Below, in pieces: positions 21,231 to 32,925 of a DNA stretch of 64,000 bases; the first letter of the stretch is position 1, and each line of letters begins with the position of its first letter. Made by a program: the position numbers and the translations under genes. The notes beneath the pieces are model-generated. The model saw only the letters and a program-made list of their open reading frames with translations, did not search any database and was not told the origin of the DNA. Origin of the DNA: Cryptomeria japonica (lineage: Eukaryota; Streptophyta; Pinopsida; Cupressales; Cupressaceae); NCBI RefSeq assembly GCF_030272615.1, contig NC_081413.1, forward strand, positions 551,118,136 through 551,182,135, in the 5' to 3' direction.

Positions 21231-24200
21231 GTCCGTCCTACCCAAGATTTCTTGTCCTCAAGCAATGTCGGTTTTAATCTTGTCTACTAAATTTTTTGTC
21301 AATATGAAGGATCCTAAATCAACCTTTGGAGATTTTAGTTTGATATGACTTATGAATTGAAGATTCTATACTAGTGATGTTTCTTTCAATATCTTGGTTA
21401 TATTCAACTCTATACTACCATGACTTCCTTGAAGAGATGTTAAAGTATCTGCCACATGGTCAATACAGTCTTAAAATTCATAAGGTTGACTCCATTATTT
21501 AAGGTGGGAGGACAATTTATTGTCTAGTATTCTTTGGGTTTGTGAACATGTACTTCCCAATAACTCTTAATAATAAAACCAAGAGCTGGAAACTGGTAAG
21601 GTCCATAAGTTTTCTCTCATCCTTAGAGAGGAAGACAAAATGTCATCAATCTGAAAATTGATTTCTTCTTTGGCATCAATTGTATTTGCAGAGAACCAAT
21701 ATGGTTGTCCCAATCATTTGCACTATGTTACGGATATCTCTTCGAGTCAAAGCAAAGGGAGAGCTTTCCACATATTAAGATGAGAATTAGAAGGATGACA
21801 CATGTCTATGACCTTAAATGTGATGTTCTTTCCTGACTATGTTTGTCTTAGTGGACAATATTCCTATATGGATGACTTTTCAGTGTAGACATAAGTTGAG
21901 AAGTGGATAACATTTCCGTGTTCTCTACTTGATGCAAAGTTGTCTGCAACTTAGTTACTTGGAACTGGATATGAGAAAACTGGAGTATCCCTCCTAAATT
22001 TCTCAGTTGAATTCACACAGATAAATAACCAGTTTGAAAAAGTTTGCACGTATATAAAGGTTCAAAACCTCTCATATACATTAGAGCTCACTAGTACAAA
22101 TAACAACTTTCTGCGACTTGACTATTCCAATGCAACAATGTATTTTCAGTTTATGCAATCCTTAAGAAAGACTTAATTACAATATATAGATAATTGTTAC
22201 AAACCCAGTCCAGTACTTAGACCATCACCATACCATATCAATCGTGATTTCAATTGTTGAATACTTACAGGTCCTTTGACTTAATTAGATTGGGGCATGC
22301 TAGTCCCTACCACAGTTGTCAACTCTACTTCAGGAGTATGTGATTAAAGACCATGTGCCTTAGGTGTGACGCATTGGCAAAATCAAATCAATGATCTGTG
22401 TTCCAGTCCTTTGTGCTGATTCGCTGTGTCAATCCTGTGTGTAGGTTCTTTGCGCTGGGTTTGCATAGACTCCATGAACTTCCTTCTTGAATGCAAAGGG
22501 ATCACATTACCACTCCAGCTGATATGTTGTCCCTTGAATCCGCAAATTGGTCTTCACAATTCCCTTGGACGGGTCCAGTACACAATACTCCAGTTGCTGT
22601 CTGAGTATTCCAGGCTGCTGAATGATTGTCTTTTATACCCGTTCCCACTATGCGCTTCTATCCTTCTGTAAATATATATAAAACAAATCAACTGACAGGG
22701 ATTGTGTCCAAACAATTGGCTCCCTCTAGATGGATGTATGGACAGGATGTGCATTCGTTTAATGCATCTGATGTAAATAAACTTCTTCAATGTCTCTTGC
22801 CACCAACATCAGACCTATAAGTATGAAGTTTCACTAAGTCGGCCACAAAGACATAACCACCCTAAGCAATGGGTCAGTGTCGGGAGCCGTTTTATTTAAA
22901 TTATTAATCATTTTCATTTATTAAAATTTATTTATCTATTTAAGAAATTAGGGCCGGCTGACTCAGCCCAATCGGGGATATCACAAAAACTCATTCTCAA
23001 CTCTAAATTGTTTTCAAATAACTGTGCATTGTGCCTCGGCATGCAGGGTCTTGTTCTCTGTAGCTAAGAATTTACCTTGAATTTATATATTTTTCTTATA
23101 ACTGTAACTTCAGCATGTGCAATATGATCCATACACTTTAAAAATACAATGTTATGAGAGCTTGCAACGACTTCTTTATTACAAATTCAATAGCACCAAA
23201 AGACCACTATGGCTACAATTGACTCCATTATATGCTTTTTCAACAACCTTAGGCAAAATATTTTGGATCTCTGCATTGAATAGCTTCTGGATACCCTGAA
23301 AGTGCAGATGCAACAGCAACTTTTTTTTATAATCAGACTCCACAACACTAGGTTCTCCCTTACATTTTTTAACTTTTCATAATTTAGGACATGACTGTCT
23401 TCATACTCATAACAGGCTGCTATCTTTCCTTGGTGTCACTTTTACACACAAAAATGAACTCATCCTTCAAAAATGAGTATGGCAGGGATCTCTGGCCAAC
23501 TGTCCTCATGTTTGTTCAACCTCTGTTTATTGTACACTTAATTTTGCAATGTTTCCTATACCTATCACAGTCTTTTGTGTTCATGATTGTTTTGTGTTTC
23601 ACTCTTCCACTGTTAACTTAGGTTTGTAGAGCACTTACAACACTCTCATGACTAATTGTCATTTAATTCTTGTCATCCATCATTTGCATTGACAGTCAGC
23701 AACCTCTGTTATTTATCCTTGGTTACTGTGATTCCCTTTGGGTAGATTTTTGGTCATTCTTGCTCTCCATAAAACTCATCGATCACTCCATTGCCCATTA
23801 TAATTTATTGCCTCTAATTATCATTTTTCTTTATGCTTGTCTTTTTCATGGGGACCTTTTAATTTTCATTTCTTTCCCTTTCAACAGTCATATGACCGTA
23901 TCCTCTCTTTTACTTGTCATTGACTGTCCTGTGGTTGGTTTGAACCTTCTAGGACTTCTATTCACCTCCTGCCCACTTACTGTGTCTTCTTAATAACAGA
24001 GTCTAGGGTTTTTGAGTTTTTCAACAAGCACATCAATGACTTAAATTCTCAACAACTGTAGCAACATATCATAATCCTTGATAGCATTCTTTGACACCTT
24101 TTAAGAGCTCATTTAAATTCCAATCTCTGCACTTTCTAAGGATCTGCGTGATGGTTTGTATGGGTGCTGCTCTTGGTGACCATGTTGATGATATATGTCC

Positions 24201-24698
24201 AAGGAAAATGAGAAGGATGATTCACACCTTGTGACAGCTGTGTAGACAGTGATGATCATATTTGCACTTCATGCAACCTAATGGGTTCATTTGTGATGAT
24301 GACAATGATACTAATAATGTGCATGTAAGCATTCAATTTGAAGATCAAGAGTGTGACTCCTTGCTTGGTATGCTCTCATATTTGATGCTTATGAAGACGA
24401 TGTTGATCTTGATATATGTTAGAGACGGTTGTGGTATGTGGTGGTTCATCTCATGACAACCATTTGGATAATTAAGTGGTGAAAACAATGATGCAGCTCT
24501 TGAAGAGGATAATGATGATCATGGTTAATTATAGCAAAGAGAAGCTAGAGATATGGCTTAGTTTTGTGCCGTCAAACTTTTAAGAGAGAATATTGATGGA
24601 TAACTATGTAGTTGAACCCAATCACATTAAATGCTTAGCATAAGAGTACATTTTATTTGTACCTTGCAGGTTGGCAGCATCAAAGCTTTGATACCAAT
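21231..24698. other. Interior of non-coding LTR element
   Basis: 3.47 kb without a reading frame longer than about 110 codons on either strand and without recognisable retroelement motifs. Just inside the 3' LTR the minus strand reads LLEDKKSW, reminiscent of the conserved C-terminal LEDK-W motif near the end of gypsy pol, but this is too short to rely on. Plus-strand open stretches (23391-23993) are Phe/Leu-rich and look spurious. Confidence 0.5.
24685..24696 (-). promoter_or_regulatory. Primer-binding site, initiator-Met type
   Basis: Minus strand TGGTATCAAAGC, two bases inside the LTR end at 24699. Differs from the usual TGGTATCAGAGC at one base. This fixes the polarity of the element. 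Confidence 0.75.
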
Positions 24699-26546
24699 TG
24701 TAATATCCCCTCTTAGGATTTTTACTTGAATTTAGTCCTGAAACAGTAATTCCAACTTAAGATGAGAATTGCATTATCTTTATTAAACTTATAATAAAAT
24801 TGGCAACTGTAAGGTTACTTTTGGAATATTTCTGGTTTAGGACCTGCACACATCATTAATCACTAGAAACTTATATTAGTACAATAAATATTAATAATCC
24901 ATAATAGCATTTAATTCCATAAATCCATCATTAATATCTAATTCCACATTAATATGATCTTGAGCAAGCATATTCCAATAGTTGATTGTATTAGGAATTT
25001 GTTAGGAAATGTTGCAAACTTCAATCTCAAGGACAATTGTCTTTGTATTGTGAGAGCATGGGTGGATCTCCCATCCATCTATCTTAGGGTGGCGTACTTG
25101 ATGAGACTCTCAAGCCTAGGGGCACTCAACGCCCCCCTAACCCATGGGTATGGCAGGAGTAAGATCCCCTCCATTCCCTCAGTCCACCTTGGAGGTTGTT
25201 CTCCCTTTTCAAGCCTAGGGGCATTCAACACCCCACGACCCGTGAGTATGGCTTCAAACATCTCAGAGTGGCATACTTGATGGGACCTCAAGCCTAGGGG
25301 GACTCAACTCCCCCTTCCCACGAGAATAATATTCATTTTGGGGTGTCGTGTGTCTTGTGAACTCGGAAGGCTGGCCGTCCTTCCTATTTGCAAGACATTA
25401 ATATAAATTCAAAGTAGATTGCTTAAAGGAAATCTGCTATAATATATGTGAATAAATACCTCTTACAATCTTTAATAATCTTATTGAATTTATCTTGAGC
25501 AACTTTAGAATTATATATGCCTATATATTGTTGGTTGCTTGATTTCTCTTTATTGTTATTTGTTGAAGGATTGATGATGAGTGGATGCTTAATTGATACT
25601 TGAATGAATTGATGCTTGAATGATTGATGCTTGAATGATTGATGATTTTATTGATTTGATGATAGAATGGTTGATGCTTGAATAGTTGATGTTTGAATGA
25701 TGGAACTTTGCATGATATATGTTTGAATGATTGTTATTAGACTGATTGAATGGTGGAAGAATTGATTGTTGGTTTGTTTGCTTGATTCCCTTATTCCCAA
25801 TTGATGATAAATGGATGATTGAATGATTTCCTTTGATTTGATACATTGGTGAATTATGATTGAATTAATGTTGAATTCATAGAGTTTTGAGTGATGATTT
25901 GAGTGAGTGATCCTTGAATGCTTTGAACGATCTCTCCTATACTTTATTGGAGAAAGAGTCACCACCTTTCATAAGAATTGAGTCACCACTTTTCATTGCT
26001 GCCTTTGAGAATAATAAAGTATTTTCCAAATTGCTCCCCCTTGGATGCCCTCCTCAAATGAAACCTTCTCTCTGTAACATCTTCCAATGTGAGGGAGAGT
26101 CACATCTCTTCATCATGTCTGTCCTTTGCAATGATCACAACTTTTCACAACCACCACCTTTTCAAAGAGTTCAACCCTTCATAATTTCTGCCCTTTGAAA
26201 GAGTCAGAATCTTTCATAATTACTACCCTTTGAAAGAGTCACAACCCTTAATCATTTCTGCCCTTTGAAAGAGTCTCTTCGTTATTTTCTTCCCGTTCCT
26301 TTCTCTTCCGTTAATCTTTGCTTAGTTCCCATGCTCCATTCTTTCTTCCTTCCTCTATATACCCTTTCAAATGAACTCTTCTCCCTTTTATATCTCATGT
26401 GTAAGGGAGTCACAACTCTTCATTTCATGCCTCTTGATCATTTATTAAACTTAATTAAATTTAATATTATTATATTTTGTTTTTTATATATTAATTTAAT
26501 TTTTTAATTTTATAACTAAATTCTATTCAAAAAAGGGCATTTTACA
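24699..26546 (-). mobile_element. 5' LTR of non-coding element, 1,848 bp
   Basis: On the plus strand it runs from TGTAATATCCCC to AAGGGCATTTTACA, matching the inverted TGTAATG...CATTACA termini of this LTR family. The minus-strand TATA (ATATAAAAGGGAGAAG) lies near 26385. It contains the TGAATGAT short-repeat tract (about 25570-25900), three CCTTTGAAAGAGTC units near 26170-26280, and a small array of CAAGCCTAGGGG units. Confidence 0.75.
25111..25310 (+). repeat. CAAGCCTAGGGG tandem units, three copies
   Basis: Copies start at 25111, 25210 and 25289. Each continues with a form of CACTCAACGCCCCC. The first and third are preceded by a shared GTGGCGTACTTGATG-like stretch. They are GC-rich against an AT-rich LTR and absent from the 3' LTR copy. 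Confidence 0.75.
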
Positions 26547-26815
26547 CCACTTGTGGAGGGTCAAGGAGAAGGGGCAAGCCATGTTCATTCTGCAAGTGTT
26601 TGGTTACAATTTTCATTTGTCCATTCTCGGACATAGTTGATTATGGAGCTTCTCATTATTATGATCAAAAGATTGTCATTGATGCTTACCACAAGGCCTA
26701 CAGACTACAAGACAATAAAGTCTATAAATGCTTATTTTTTACGTTTTAATCTTTTGTTCTCTGGTAGGCCAGTTGTTCAACAAGCTAGTTTGCAATAATT
26801 CTTGACTTTTTTGCA
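26547..26815. other. Unassigned spacer between LTR elements
   Basis: About 270 bp with no supported feature. The bases just before the next LTR are TTGCA, the likely target duplication of that LTR. Confidence 0.35.
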
Positions 26816-27651
26816 TGTAATGCTCCCTTGTTGAAATAGGATTTATTAATAAATAACAATAATAAATTAAAATATAAAAGAATAAAAAAAATAAATAATA
26901 TAATTAAAATTTAGTTAAGTTTAATGAATGGTCAAAAGGCATGGAATGAAAAGTTGTCTCCCTCAAATATGAGATATAAAAGGGAGAAGAGAACTTCATT
27001 TGGAAGAAAAAAGTAGTTAAGAAAGGAAGAAAGAAGGGAGCAAAGGAATTAAGGAAGCATTAATGCGAAGAAGATAATGAAGTGACTCTTTCAAAGGGGC
27101 AGCAATGATGAAATGTTGTGACCCTTCCGAGGGTGGTAATTGTGAAAGGTTGTGACCATTAAGAAGAGGTGCGACTCTCCCTTATGTTTGAGGATATAAA
27201 GTGGAGAAGTTTTCATTGGAGAAGGTAGGATCCATGGAGTAGAACAAAATATTTGAAGCGTTAAAAGCAGATTTAAGAGCAGACCTAAATCAGAATTATA
27301 AGAAGATCTGGAAGAATGATATGAACATTTATCAAAGAGATCAGAACACAAATACAAATCTGCAAACAATAATAAAGCAGGCATCGAAGGAAAAGAAGAG
27401 GAAACATTAAATCAATAATCAGAGAATCAGACCTGATGGAATAGAAAGGATTCTCATACACACACATAATACATCTAAGTATAGGTAGCAGATCAGATTT
27501 ATATAAACAGCAGACCTGTGCATTTACAGAGGGAAACAATATCAAATTGAATCTGTCCAAATTACTGCAGGAGACTGAATATACATAACTTGCTATAACT
27601 CTACAAGTATACTAGGCAAGATTTAGTGTCCTCCCAAAAGGGGACATTACA
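26816..27651 (+). mobile_element. Solo LTR, 836 bp, TSD TTGCA/TTGTA
   Basis: Starts TGTAATGCTCCC and ends GGGGACATTACA. The flanks are TTGCA and TTGTA, one base apart. Its first half aligns, in inverted orientation, with the LTR pair at 18.9-26.5 kb, sharing GAAATAGGATTTATTA, the TATA region GATATAAAAGGGAGAAG (near 26970) and the GACTCTTTCAAAGG repeats, so it is a shorter relative inserted on the opposite strand. Confidence 0.8.
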
Positions 27652-28239
27652 TTGTATCAACTTGGAAGGCAAATATGCTAATGATCCCTATAGTTATACC
27701 TTCCAAGTAATCAAATATATGGCTGATGCAAAGTTTGACTTATTAAGGAGACAAAAGTACATCCTTCTGAGGCCCACTTAACATTTTATTGAGATTGGAT
27801 GAGATTCTCATTTGCCCTTTTGGGTACCTTGCTGTATTATATTGCATTTCAATCCGCGTAAGGTATCAACATCTTGCAATGAGAGTACATTTCAGATCAG
27901 AAATGATTGATAAGAAAATCATCAGCACTTATTTTAGAATTACAATAACATGATTGGTAAGAAGGAATCTACAAAACACATAAATAATCATCCTAAAGGA
28001 GGATGATCTTTTTTGTAGAAAATTTCTCAACTCAAGCTTCCTTGTGAATTGCATGCTGCTGTCAGTTAGCAGCACACTAACCTCAAGTTTAGCAAGTACA
28101 AATTTATAATAATTTCAACTATATCATTAATGCATGAGGAACCACTTCCAACTAGATCTGCTCACTTGTGAATAGACTAGAGTTTAACCTAAAAGAAAAG
28201 GGTATGCTCCATTCTCTCCTCCAAGTGGATAATCTACAT
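27652..28239. other. No supported gene
   Basis: AT-rich spacer. The last eight bases (ATCTACAT, 28232-28239) are the duplicated target of the hAT-type element that follows. Confidence 0.35.
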
Positions 28240-29021
28240 CAAAGATGAAAAACTCTTAATTGGCAATAAATCTTTTGGCCGAAAATTAAAAAAAAATCGG
28301 GAATTGGCAAAATCAGGAATAAATCGGCAAAATTATCGAACATTTGAAAATATATAATTTCTTAAAATATTCTAAAAAAACACAATACATTTGAAATTTT
28401 TGCCATTTCTTAGCAATTTCTTTCCCAAATCGCAATACATTTAAATTTTTACCATTTCTTAGCAATTTTAAATTTTAAATTTTAAATAGCCTTATAGAAA
28501 ATGCGTTGAGTGGCTAAATACACTTCTGATTAAATACATTGCCATGAGTGCAATACATTCAATGAAATAGCTACGATTTCAAGTTAAATGTAATAGCTAA
28601 ATACACATCTTGATTAAATACATTAGCCACTCAAGTTAATGTATTGATTTTAAATTTTCATGCACTTCTGCTATGATGTTGATCGCAAATCGAGGCAAAC
28701 CTGGAAGTATGGATTTGGAAGACTGGAACAACTTTGGGCGTTGACCATCGGGGAGGAGGGAAGCTGCAGAGCCACAGTCGTGCGTTTTGATTTAGCCAAA
28801 AATGAAATCGTTTTTTTAATTTCGCTCGACCCTTTTTACATTTTAGGGTTTGCGACTTTTTTTTTGCCAATTTTCTGCGTTTTAGTGGCAATTTTTTGTG
28901 TTTGAGAATCGTGATTTTTACTAAAAATCGCGCGTGATTTAAATGATGATTAAATCGTCTGGGCAAATGACTCGCGAAAAATCGCGATTTAACCGATTTT
29001 TTGATGATTTTTACATCTATG
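28240..29021. mobile_element. Short hAT-type element, TSD ATCTACAT
   Basis: A 782-bp element flanked by perfect 8-bp duplications ATCTACAT (28232-28239, 29022-29029). The termini, read inward, are CAAAGATGAAAAA and CATAGATGTAAAAA. Subterminal zones are rich in AATCGG, ATCGCGATT and GGCAAAA motifs. The small Arg/Lys-rich frame at 28966-28658 is the translation of these A-rich repeats and not a gene. Confidence 0.85.
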
Positions 29022-29029
29022 ATCTACAT

Positions 29030-29744
29030 AATTAAAGCTTTAATAATTAAAACATATTTAATTAGTAATTTTAAACCTCAATTGAGCTCTAATAAAGTAA
29101 CTGCTAGAGTTAGGTGAACTCTCCTAAAATTAATGACACAATTGTTAAAATTAGGAGCTTCAAAAATCAGTAAAAATGAAATTTTAAAGTAAATAATGTC
29201 TACATGATCCAAGGCACAATAATACTTATGAGCTATACGTTTCAACTTTTCTCATCTCCATTTCCCTTGCATTCCCTTGTGAATTCCCTCGAAGTGGAAT
29301 TTCTGAATCATAGCTTCAAAGGATTGAATTTACTAGAATGGTAAGAGTGTGGAAAGGAAAAGGTGGCTGCCCAAAAACATATGTTGTCCTCCCCAAAAGA
29401 TAAGTTTTCCTCCAATGGATATTAATTTCTATTTTGGTAATGGCTCTTTTCTTTCCCTTCATCCATATGTGCATGTAGATTCGATAAGGATCCCCTTTGA
29501 AAGTGTATAGTCCCGTCATTCTATGTTACCATATTTTATCTTCAAAACCGAACATTTCTTGATGTACCCTCATTTCTATCACTCACTCACCAACTCCGCA
29601 TTGGTACCTGGGCCAATTAAAGGCCGATTTTGAACTGTCACCATTGTATGCTGTGTAACATTTAGTTGGAAATTTCATGACATAAATAAGAACCTTTTCA
29701 TGCCTAAACAATAAACAGTCATTTGTTGTTGGTTTTCCCTCAAT
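29030..29744. other. No supported gene
   Basis: AT-rich spacer between a hAT-type element and the 3.2-kb solo LTR. A 67-codon minus-strand frame at 29519-29316 has no recognisable motif. GGTAT at 29745-29749 belongs to the next LTR's target duplication. Confidence 0.35.
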
Positions 29745-30565
29745 GGTATTGTTGACATGTTTTTTATGACAGCGTCGAACAGAGAATAAAGTTGCCTAAT
29801 GGTCACTTCACTCTCTCTTGATCAAAGTACGATTGCATGCTAAGATTGCAAAAAGATCAGACAATCGACTCCAAGGTTCCTTTATGCTATGGACGTGACT
29901 CAGTTGGCTGATGTGATTGCTGGTAATCCAAGGGGCCTTACGTTTGCATCGTTCTTTCACTTCTTTGCTGTGGCTGGAACTCCATCATTAGATATGGCAA
30001 TTCTGCGATGCTGCTGCTTCGAAGGGACTAAAATGAACTCAAAGTAAAAGGGAAAGAGTTTAGAAGGATCTAAATCTACTCCTAAGTGCAGTGATAACAA
30101 TGAATAGTGCTTTGGTGGACAAATTCCAAATAAACCAAGCTCCACTTCGCCAAGATCAACTACAACTCCACAAGAACCGGTGCAATCTTCTGGGGATGCT
30201 AGAGGATTTTCAAATCAAGAAAGAACATTTGAATACCCAAAAAATGACGCAATCCAAACGACTATCCACAATCGAACTTAGCACAAATTTAGGGGGCTCA
30301 GACTAACTTTACGCTGCAACTTACAATCAACAAGATGCAAAAAGTATGAACCATGGAAATTCATCAGACACCATTACATTCTCCATTGAAATCAAAGCGC
30401 TTTACTATTTCTAATCTAAGCAAGGAAGGTGAAACCATGCAAGTCTTGAAAAAATAACTTAAGTGGACACCATCAGAGAACAGTGTTTCACTGTTATTAT
30501 CTCAAAACCTATCGCAACAATTTCATATAAGGCTCCCTCCTTTACAAATGAGGGGGGTCACCCCT

Positions 30566-30613
30566 TATATAGGCTTCAAGCCCTTACTACATGCAAAACC
30601 CTAATTAGGGTTT
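30566..30613 (-). promoter_or_regulatory. LTR promoter: telo-box palindrome plus TATA
   Basis: Minus-strand CTATATAAG lies at 30573-30565, and the perfect palindrome AAACCCTAATTAGGGTTT is at 30596-30613, only about 23 bp upstream of it, closer than in the two relatives. CTCATTTGTAAAGG follows downstream on the minus strand (near 30545). Confidence 0.65.
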
Positions 30614-31423
30614 GCCCAAAAGATTCTCCACACATGATGCAACAAGGTGGGAATCTCCAATTAATAACCCATCGTGCCCATATACAATTAATTCAAAAGT
30701 ACCCAAAATAGCATCCATTGTGCATTAAATGCACCACCTCTTTCAAATTCGCCCAACATGCGTTGAATATTCATCCATGCAAAAATCACCCCATTATGTC
30801 ATAAATGCTCCATCATTTCCACATTTGGCGGCTGCATGCAAAAGGAATCTGCCATAAATTCAACATGCAATGACCGGGTCACCATTTGGTCAAATATTCT
30901 GGTAATGAATGCGCCACTCTACTGCCACGTGTTCAATAGATCCTCGCCATGCAAGTGGACCCTGCCGTCGTATATTCGCGCCTGCACATCTAGAATTGTT
31001 GGAGAGGGAAAATTCGATTCAGGAAGAATTTTCTTGAAGTCTCTTCAACTTTCCTTGCTCAGAGAAGGTTTTTCATCAATTATGCACATTTCCTATTTTT
31101 TAGGAAAATTTTCAAATTAGGGTTCTACGGTCCAGGAGAGAGAAAATTCTCCTACGAATCCAAATCTGTAAAAAGTTTTTAAATTTGGATGTGATTTCTT
31201 GTTGTGGAGGAAGTCTCCTTTGGAAAGAAAATTGTTCCTTACCCTGAGGAAGGAAATTCTTCATACCTTAGCCAATTTTCATGATTTCCAAGAACTATGT
31301 CCTGAAGGAAGAAATTTCAAACACTTAGTCAATTTTTCACCTTTCCTGGAATCTCTTTTTCTTGGGTGCAATTCTTCCCCGATGAAGGAATTCATCTCTT
31401 TGTGCACTGTCCATGAGAAGATC

Positions 31424-32160
31424 ATTTTAGCGTACTCTTGTGTTCCTGGGCGACATTTTACACTTGGTTGGGAATTCTTTCAATTCCATGGATTCCTTGC
31501 ATCCCTCTATCTGGCGCTCCTTCTCTCACTTGGGCGCTAAAATGCCTTGGTCAAGGACTCTTGCAATTTGCCTATTTCTCCATGCACTCTTCATTCTGGC
31601 GCCCTCCACAAGGTTGGGGCGGAACCTCCTGAGGAAGGAATTCATTGTTTTGTGAATTGTCCATGTCTTCTTTTCAACATCCCTATTTTTTAGGGATCCT
31701 CCTAAAATTTAGGAGCCAGGTTCATTGGATGGAGAATTCCGCCACGATTCAGAATCTATAACAATTTCCTCATTCCGGCGAGATTCGGTGTCTAAAAATA
31801 GCAAATTCAAAAAATTTGCCCGAGGGGAATTTTATTTTCTATTCCTCCTTGGCCCCTTGGATTCCATGCCTTAGGCAAAATTTCAACTTTTTAGCTTGGG
31901 CGTTGAATTTTCTCTATGTGGAGGATTCATGGATTTTCCCTCTCTCCTTGGGAATCTCATTTTAGCGCTTAACTCCAGACTTGGGCGCATTTTCTCTCTA
32001 TCCATGGACTCGCAGATTTTTCCACCTCTCCTTGGCTTCTCCATTTCAGCGCCTGATTGCAGACTTGGGCGGAATTTTGCTAATGCCAGGGATTCATGGA
32101 TTTTTCCCTCTGTCCTTGCCATCTTCATTTTGGCGCCTGATTGCAGATTTGGATGGATTT
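31424..32160 (-). repeat. 84-bp tandem repeat array in LTR
   Basis: On the plus strand the landmark GCG in the motif CATTTTAGCGC occurs at 31430, 31514, 31599, 31965, 32049 and 32133, giving steps of 84, 85, 366, 84 and 84 bp. A shortened copy is near 31894. Each unit also carries GACTTGGGCGGAATTTT and CATGGATTC...TTTTTCC-CTCTCCTTGG. The array sits in U3 upstream of the promoter, like the hairpin array of the 4.1-kb LTR. Confidence 0.85.
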
Positions 32161-32925
32161 TTGCTTATGCCATGGATTCATGGATTTTTCAATCATTTAA
32201 TCTCCCAGACTTCAAATATTTTGACCCCCTGAGATTTTGAAGTGTTTTCCCGAGCTTTCCATTTCAGGCATGGATTTCCAGCACTTGACCCATTTCTGGC
32301 TTTCTTTGTCTGCTGTTTGACTTTCCGGAATTAGAAATGTCTGTGAACGTCTGATCCTCGTCGCTTCGTCTGACTGACCCTGCCAATAATGACTTTCCAA
32401 AAATAGGAACCTTCAAGGTGTCAGCGTTAGATCCTTAGACAGGTTGCAGGAATGACTTACTATAAATAGAAACTTACTAAAAAAAAAGAAATTACTAAAA
32501 ATAGTAAGTTTGATTTTTGGCAAAATGACGACATTCCGGGACTCGAAAAAATCCCTAAAAAATAGGGACTTTCCAAAAATAGAAAGTTGCTCCGTTTGGG
32601 CTCAAATTTTACTGGGAGGTCCCTTGAAGGGCCCTGATTCCAGTTGTATGTTCAGTTTTCCCAAAACCCTAACAGGTACCCCTAAAACCTAGGACAAAAG
32701 GCAGAAACCCTAAAAAGGGACAAAACAAGCCCTAGACTTCATAGAATTCGCTCGACAGAGAAGCAGATCAACTCTAACTGACCCCCGAACATCCGCAAAG
32801 CGGAGAGATTGAAGAGACTGTTGCGAAAAGACCCCAAAAACGCAAGCCAAAAGACCGGGAGGGCCTAAAAAGTTGGGGGTCCCCATTTGGGATGGGGTGA
32901 TGTGTGAAAACGTCACAATAGGTAT

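Larger units (their letters stand above)
18874..26546 (-). mobile_element. Non-coding LTR retroelement with iMet-type primer site
   Basis: Two similar LTR copies in the same orientation (18874-21230 and 24699-26546) flank a 3.47-kb interior. On the minus strand the interior begins with TGGTATCAAAGC next to the high-coordinate LTR, an 11/12 match to the initiator-Met primer site TGGTATCAGAGC, so this is a 5' LTR-internal-3' LTR arrangement. Interior reading frames are all short, and no RT, integrase or gag motif is visible. The bases outside the 5' LTR are CCACT; the low end of the 3' LTR is eroded, so the target duplication cannot be checked. It is either a decayed element or a LARD-like non-autonomous one. 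Confidence 0.65.
29750..32920 (-). mobile_element. Large solo LTR, 3,171 bp, TSD GGTAT
   Basis: Read on the minus strand it starts TATTGTGACG (TGTTG in its relative) and ends CATGTCAACA. It is flanked by GGTAT at 29745-29749 and 32921-32925. Its first 44 bp match the 4.1-kb LTR at 7630 at about 37 positions, and its R-U5 shares CTCATTTGTAAAGG, CCAGCAA-TCACATCA and AGGAACCTTGGAGTC with both other family members. The U3 carries a tandem 84-bp array. No internal element region is attached, so it is a solo LTR. Open frames on the plus strand at 31199-32240 are antisense readings of the repeats. Confidence 0.88.

Noticed and set aside
23391-23993. Membrane-protein-like plus-strand frames
   Set aside because: Phe/Leu-rich composition follows T-rich DNA; they are split by stops and lie in the non-coding LTR element interior.
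25589-25965. His/Ser/Ile-rich minus-strand proteins
   Set aside because: They are translations of the TGAATGAT short-repeat tract in the LTR; the same tract at 19.1-19.4 kb gives similar artefacts.
28658-28966. Arg/Lys-rich minus-strand protein
   Set aside because: It is an artefact of AATCG/GCAAAA repeats in a short hAT-type element.
31199-32240. Overlapping plus-strand reading frames as coding exons
   Set aside because: They are antisense to the 3.2-kb LTR and follow its 84-bp repeats.
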